A stretch of 64,000 bases of DNA from Burkholderiales bacterium. Its GTDB lineage: Bacteria > Pseudomonadota > Gammaproteobacteria > Burkholderiales > WYBJ01. Positions 59,751 to 64,000 of the stretch are shown here, in pieces. How positions within the stretch are numbered: position 1 is the stretch's first letter; the number at the start of each line of letters is the position of its first letter. Under the pieces are notes generated by a model. That model saw only the letters and a program-made list of their open reading frames with translations, was not told where the DNA came from and did no database searches. The stretch lies in contig JADLAC010000004.1 of NCBI GenBank assembly GCA_020848435.1, positions 1 to 64,000 on the forward strand. Reading direction: 5' to 3'. Position numbers and translations under genes: made by a program.

Positions 59751-60956
59751 TCAAGCCGCGCTGCGCACCTCTGCGCTCGCGACCGTGGCCACGGCAGTGA
59801 GCGCGCTCATCGCCGCCGCGACCCCGCCCTTGCTATGCGGCACCCCCGCCAGCTCGAGCCCCATTTCGACCCCGGCCAGCGTACCGAGCAGGCTCAAGTC
59901 GTTGAAATCACCCAGGTGTCCGATGCGAAATACCTTGTCCGCGATCTTGCCGAGCCCGCTGCCGAGCGACATGTCGAAACGCTCGAGCACGATCTGGCGA
60001 AAACGCACTTCGCTGTGCCCGGACGGCATCCGCACGGCGGTGAGCGAGCTGGAGAATTCGGCAGGCTCCAGGCATTGAAGCTCGAGTCCCCAGGCACGTA
60101 CGGCCTTGCGCGTGGCATCGGCGTGGCGGTCATGACGGCGAAACACCTGCTCCAGGCCCTGCTCCTCGAGCAGCATCGTGAGCGCTTCGCGCAAGCCGTA
60201 CAACAGGTTGGTTGCCGGCGTGTACGGGAAATAGCCGCTCTTGTTCGAGGCGAGCATCTCCTCCCATGCCCAATAAGACTTCGGCATCTTCGAGCGTCGT
60301 GCCGCGGCGAGCGCCTTGTCGCTCAGCGCGTTGAACGACAGCCCCGGCGGCAGCATCAGTCCTTTTTGCGAGCCGCCGACGGTCACATCGACCTCCCACT
60401 CGTCGTGGCGATAGTCGATCGAGCCAAGCGAGGAGATGGTGTCGGCCATGAACAATGCCGGATGCCGCGCCCGATCGATGGCGGCGCGGACGGCGCCGAT
60501 GCGGCTGGTGACGCCGGTGGATGTCTCGTTATGCACCACGCACACTGCGCGGATCGCATGCGCCGTGTCCGCGATGAGCGCCGCCTCGATGGCGCCAGGA
60601 TCGGCGCCGCGGCGCCAATCGCCCGCGATGAATTCCGGCTGCAGGCCCAGGCGGGCGGCCATGTTCTTCCACAGCGTCGCGAACTGGCCGGTTTCCGCCA
60701 TCAGCACGCGATCGCCCGGATCGAGCGTATTCACCAGCGCGGCTTCCCATGCGCCCGTGCCGGAGGCGGGATAGATGACCACGGGCGAGCGCGTCTTGAA
60801 GAGCGCTTGCATCCCCGCCAGCACCTCGCGCCCCAGCGCGCCGAACTGCGGCCCGCGGTGGTCGATGGTCGCCCGATCGATCGCGCGCAGAATGCGTTCG
60901 GGGACGTTGGTCGGTCCGGGGATCTGCAAGAAATGACGGCCGGCGGGAGAAGTCAT
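59751..60956 (-). CDS. Alanine/serine-glyoxylate aminotransferase family protein
   Basis: 401 residues of the class V PLP aminotransferase family. HFLQIPGPTNVPERIL at the start, YPASGTGAWEAALVN near 62, ADTISSLGSIDY near 171 and the PLP-binding Lys198 in GGSQKGLMLPPG are visible. It transfers an amino group to glyoxylate (giving glycine) from alanine or serine. The start at 60956 gives the family N-terminus. It is divergent from a glycolate-oxidase-like gene, which could supply the glyoxylate. Confidence 0.92.
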   Translation of the reverse strand: MTSPAGRHFLQIPGPTNVPERILRAIDRATIDHRGPQFGALGREVLAGMQALFKTRSPVVIYPASGTGAWEAALVNTLDPGDRVLMAETGQFATLWKNMAARLGLQPEFIAGDWRRGADPGAIEAALIADTAHAIRAVCVVHNETSTGVTSRIGAVRAAIDRARHPALFMADTISSLGSIDYRHDEWEVDVTVGGSQKGLMLPPGLSFNALSDKALAAARRSKMPKSYWAWEEMLASNKSGYFPYTPATNLLYGLREALTMLLEEQGLEQVFRRHDRHADATRKAVRAWGLELQCLEPAEFSSSLTAVRMPSGHSEVRFRQIVLERFDMSLGSGLGKIADKVFRIGHLGDFNDLSLLGTLAGVEMGLELAGVPHSKGGVAAAMSALTAVATVASAEVRSAA

Positions 60957-61073
60957 GAGCACGCTCGCGAGATCGGTGACGGATGGCGGAGCGAAGGGCG
61001 CGCCCCGGTGCGCCAGCATTGCCGTTCAGCCGGGCGAAAGTAGAATGGATGGCAGTGCCTGTCAAGGATACCC

Positions 61074-64000
61074 ATGGCTACGCGCAGACCGCGAGCGGAC
61101 ACGGGTCGCGACGCGCGCACCGCGCGCCACGACGCCGTGCCGATTCCTTCCCGCTACGCCGAGCTCGCGCAGCGCCTGGCGCGCGCCGTCGATGGCGACA
61201 TCGCGTTCGATGCCGCGGCGCGCGGGCGCTATGCGACCGATGCATCGATCTACCAGATAGAGCCGATCGGCGTGGTCGTGCCGCGCACGGAGGAAGCCGC
61301 GCGCAGCGCCGTGGAGATCGCCTACCAGTGCGGCGTTCCCGTCCTGCCGCGCGGCGCGGGCACCTCGCAGTGCGGGCAAACGGTCGGCGCGGCGCTCGTC
61401 ATCGATGACAGCAAGTACCTCAACGAGGTGCTGCGCTTCGATGCCGAGCAGCGCGTCGCGGTCGTGCAGCCCGGCATGGTGCTCGATCAATTGAACGCGT
61501 TCCTGCGCCCGCACGGCTTGTGGTTTCCGGTGGATGTCTCGACCAGCGCGCAAGCGACCATCGGCGGCATGGCGGGTAACAATTCCTGCGGCTCGCGCTC
61601 GATCGCTTACGGCAACATGGTGCACAACGTGCTAGCCATCGACGCCATGCTCGGCACGGGCGAGCGCTATTGCTTCGGCCCGATCGCCGAGGACCCGACG
61701 GCGTCGGCCTGGCCGAGCGGATATCGGGATCTCGCCCGTTTCCTGCGCGCGCTCTACGAGCGCGAGAAAGACGAGATCGCGGCGCGTTTCCCAAGCGTGC
61801 TGCGGCGCGTGGCGGGCTACAACCTGGATCATCTCGGGCCGCCGCATGCCAATGCCGCGCACCTGCTGGTGGGCAGCGAGGGCACGCTCGCCTACTTCGA
61901 GCGCTTGCACCTGAAGCTCTCGCCGCTGCCGCGAAACAGGGTGCTCGGCGTTTGCCATTTCCCGCGCTTCTATACCGCGATGGACTGGACGCAGCACATC
62001 GTCGAGCTGGGCCCAGTGGCGGTGGAGCTGGTCGATCGCACCATGATCGGGCTCGCGCGCGAAAACGCGGCCTTTCGCGCGGTGGTCGAGCGCTCGATCC
62101 GCGGCGACCCGGACGCCATCTTGCTGGTGGAATTCGCCGGCGAGGACCAGGCCGAGCAAGTGCGCCGCTTGCAGCGCTTGGGCGAGCTGATGGCCGATCT
62201 CGGCTTGCCCGGCAGCGTCGTGCCGATCACCGAGGAACGCGCGCAGAAGGAGCTGTGGGAGGTGCGCAAGGCCGGCCTCAACATCATGATGTCGATGAAG
62301 GGCGACGGCAAGCCCGTGTCCTTCATCGAGGACTGCGCGGTGCCGCTCGAGCACCTGGCCGAGTATACCGAGCGCCTGACGCAGGTGTTCGCCAAGCACG
62401 GCACGCGCGGCACCTGGTATGCGCATGCCTCGGTCGGCACCCTGCACGTGCGCCCGATCCTCGACATGCGCCGCGACGGCGCGGCGAAGATGCGCTCGAT
62501 CGCCGAGGAAGCCTGTGCGCTGGTCAAGCAGTACAAGGGCGCGTATTCAGGCGAGCACGGCGACGGCCTGGTGCGCTCGGAGTGGATCGCGCCCTTCTTC
62601 GGCCCGCGGCTCACGAGCGTGCTGGGGGAGATCAAGCAGCGCTTCGATCCGCGCGCGCTGATGAATCCGGGCAAGATCGTCGATCCCCCCAGGCAGGACG
62701 ACCGCAGTCTCTTTCGCTTCAAGCCCGGCTATCGCACCGTCGCGCTGAAGGCCGCGCTCGACTGGTCGCCGTGGGGCGGCTACGACAAGGCGGTCGAGAT
62801 GTGCAACAACAACGGCCATTGCCGCAAGTTCGATGCCGGCACCATGTGCCCCTCGTATCGCGTGACGCGCGACGAGCAACATCTCACGCGCGGGCGTGCC
62901 AACACGCTGCGCTTGGCGCTTTCCGGGCAGCTCGGTGCGGCCGGCATCGCCTCGCAGGAGGTGCGCGAGGCGCTCGATCTGTGCGTGTCGTGCAAGGGCT
63001 GCAAGCGCGAGTGTCCGACCGGCGTCGACATGGCGCGCATGAAGCTCGAAGCGACGTACCAGTGGCGCTTGCAGCACGCGCCGAGCATGCGCGAGCGGCT
63101 GATCGGCGCATTGCCGCGGTACGCGCCGTGGGCCGCCCGGGTCGCGCCGCTGCTCAACCTGCGCGACCGCATCCCTGGCCTCGCCGCGGCAAGCGAGCGT
63201 CTGCTTGGATTTTCCGCCCGCCGCAAGCTGCCGCAGTGGCGCCGCGATCGCTACCGCGACCAGGAGCTGACCAGGCAACCCGTGCTCGCCGAGATCCTTG
63301 GCGCCGGGCGCGAACAACCCGGCGCAGGGGCCGCGCACCGGGAAGTAGTGCTGCTGGTGGACACCTTCAATCGCTATTTCGAGCCCGAGAACGTGCGCTG
63401 CGCCATCGGCGTGCTGCAGCACGCGGGTTACAGGGTGCATCTCGCGCGAGCGCTTGATGCGGCCGGTCCACTGTGCTGCGGCCGCACCTATCTCGCGCAA
63501 GGCATGCTGGAGGCGGCACGCGCGCAGCTGCGCCGGCTGCTCGCGGCGCTGGCGCCCTACGTCGAGCGCGGCATTCCCGTGATCGGACTGGAGCCCTCGT
63601 GCTTGCTCAGCCTGCGCGACGAGCTGCTCGCGCTCGTACCGGCGCGCGAGAGCGGCGTGTTCTCGCTCGACGCCTATCTGTTCGAGGAATTCCTCGATGC
63701 CCAAGCACAAAGCGGGCGGATCGAGCTCGCGCTCAAGCCACTGCCGCAGCGCCACGCCCTGCTGCACGGCCATTGTCATCAGAAGGCGTTCGACGTCATG
63801 GCGAGCGTCGAGCGGGTGTTGCGGCTGGTGCCCGAGCTCGAGATCGAGCCGGTGACATCGAGCTGTTGCGGCATGGCGGGCGCGTTCGGCTACGAGGCCG
63901 AGCACTACGACATCTCGATGCGCATGGCCGAGGCGAGCTTGTTGCCGCGGGTGCGAGCGGCCGGTCCCGACACGCTTCTGGTCGCCGACGGCACGAGCTG
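61074..64000 (+). CDS. Fused FAD-binding and Fe-S oxidase (glycolate/D-lactate dehydrogenase-like), incomplete at window end
   Basis: At least 975 codons, open to the window end, so the C-terminus is missing. The N-terminal FAD_binding_4 domain has LPRGAGTSQCGQTVG near 100 and MAGNNSCGSRSIAYG near 168. The FAD-oxidase C-terminal domain runs to about 545 and includes SGEHGDGLVRSEWI. Two 4Fe-4S clusters follow: the first near 576-590 (CNNNGHC, MCPSYRVT) and the second near 640 (CVSCKGCKRECPTGVD). Two CCG-type domains are at the end (LCCGRT near 800, SSCCGMAGAFGYE near 930). This is a GlcD-GlcF fusion typical of about 1000-residue bacterial enzymes that oxidise 2-hydroxy acids and pass electrons to quinone. 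The adjacent glyoxylate aminotransferase favours glycolate (inference). Confidence 0.9.
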   Translation, partial: MATRRPRADTGRDARTARHDAVPIPSRYAELAQRLARAVDGDIAFDAAARGRYATDASIYQIEPIGVVVPRTEEAARSAVEIAYQCGVPVLPRGAGTSQCGQTVGAALVIDDSKYLNEVLRFDAEQRVAVVQPGMVLDQLNAFLRPHGLWFPVDVSTSAQATIGGMAGNNSCGSRSIAYGNMVHNVLAIDAMLGTGERYCFGPIAEDPTASAWPSGYRDLARFLRALYEREKDEIAARFPSVLRRVAGYNLDHLGPPHANAAHLLVGSEGTLAYFERLHLKLSPLPRNRVLGVCHFPRFYTAMDWTQHIVELGPVAVELVDRTMIGLARENAAFRAVVERSIRGDPDAILLVEFAGEDQAEQVRRLQRLGELMADLGLPGSVVPITEERAQKELWEVRKAGLNIMMSMKGDGKPVSFIEDCAVPLEHLAEYTERLTQVFAKHGTRGTWYAHASVGTLHVRPILDMRRDGAAKMRSIAEEACALVKQYKGAYSGEHGDGLVRSEWIAPFFGPRLTSVLGEIKQRFDPRALMNPGKIVDPPRQDDRSLFRFKPGYRTVALKAALDWSPWGGYDKAVEMCNNNGHCRKFDAGTMCPSYRVTRDEQHLTRGRANTLRLALSGQLGAAGIASQEVREALDLCVSCKGCKRECPTGVDMARMKLEATYQWRLQHAPSMRERLIGALPRYAPWAARVAPLLNLRDRIPGLAAASERLLGFSARRKLPQWRRDRYRDQELTRQPVLAEILGAGREQPGAGAAHREVVLLVDTFNRYFEPENVRCAIGVLQHAGYRVHLARALDAAGPLCCGRTYLAQGMLEAARAQLRRLLAALAPYVERGIPVIGLEPSCLLSLRDELLALVPARESGVFSLDAYLFEEFLDAQAQSGRIELALKPLPQRHALLHGHCHQKAFDVMASVERVLRLVPELEIEPVTSSCCGMAGAFGYEAEHYDISMRMAEASLLPRVRAAGPDTLLVADGTS

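Overview
The window is about 64 kb of very GC-rich DNA from a bacterial chromosome. It is most likely a betaproteobacterium of the Burkholderiales/Rhodocyclales type. Three things point there: the nadD-rsfS-rlmH-maf-rng housekeeping string, the purE-purK-purC cluster, and four stand-alone Bug/TctC-type solute-binding proteins, a family greatly expanded in Burkholderiales. I saw no rRNA, tRNA, CRISPR array, transposase, integrase or phage gene.

Layout. 0.2-5.4 kb, minus strand: a TonB-dependent receptor, a YfiR-like periplasmic protein and a hybrid histidine kinase (kinase, receiver, Hpt). 5.6-7.1 kb: an enoyl-CoA hydratase and a chimeric, internally deleted acyl-CoA-ligase remnant. 7.4-11.7 kb: aceE-aceF without the E3 gene. 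11.8-15.5 kb: nadD-rsfS-rlmH-maf-rng. 15.5-22.3 kb, minus strand: a Bug protein, a RocA-like aldehyde dehydrogenase, a dynamin-like GTPase, yggU, yggT and proC. 22.6-24.7 kb: leuC-leuD. 25.0-27.9 kb: a RraA-like protein, an Asp/Glu-racemase-fold protein and a Gfo/Idh/MocA oxidoreductase.

28.1-29.8 kb holds the most notable locus. A 369-residue protein of unassigned function is followed 20 bases later by a UGSC-type selenoprotein. Its reading frame continues through an in-frame TGA directly before a Gly-Ser-Cys triplet, with a plausible bacterial SECIS hairpin just after it. 29.9-53.1 kb is a catabolic accessory region: three more Bug proteins, three acyl-CoA dehydrogenases, an enolase-superfamily enzyme, three MmgE/PrpD proteins, recQ, an orphan TRAP binding protein, an OYE/dienoyl-CoA-reductase-type flavoprotein, an MBL-fold lactonase-like protein, two PEP-mutase/isocitrate-lyase-family lyases and an NDP-forming acyl-CoA synthetase. 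53.6-57.1 kb: purE-purK-purC and a Sua5/TsaC gene. 57.1-64 kb: a GAF-PAS histidine kinase, a DUF3530-like hydrolase, an alanine/serine-glyoxylate aminotransferase and, running off the end, a fused FAD + Fe-S glycolate/lactate-oxidase-type dehydrogenase.

Working together: the accessory genes look like routes for taking up small carboxylates and degrading them through CoA thioesters and 2-methylcitrate-like dehydration and cleavage. The aminotransferase and FAD/Fe-S oxidase next to each other suggest glycolate/glyoxylate metabolism. No gene for a DNA-binding transcription factor was recognised anywhere in the window. All calls rest on reading the sequence and recalling protein families; no search was run.
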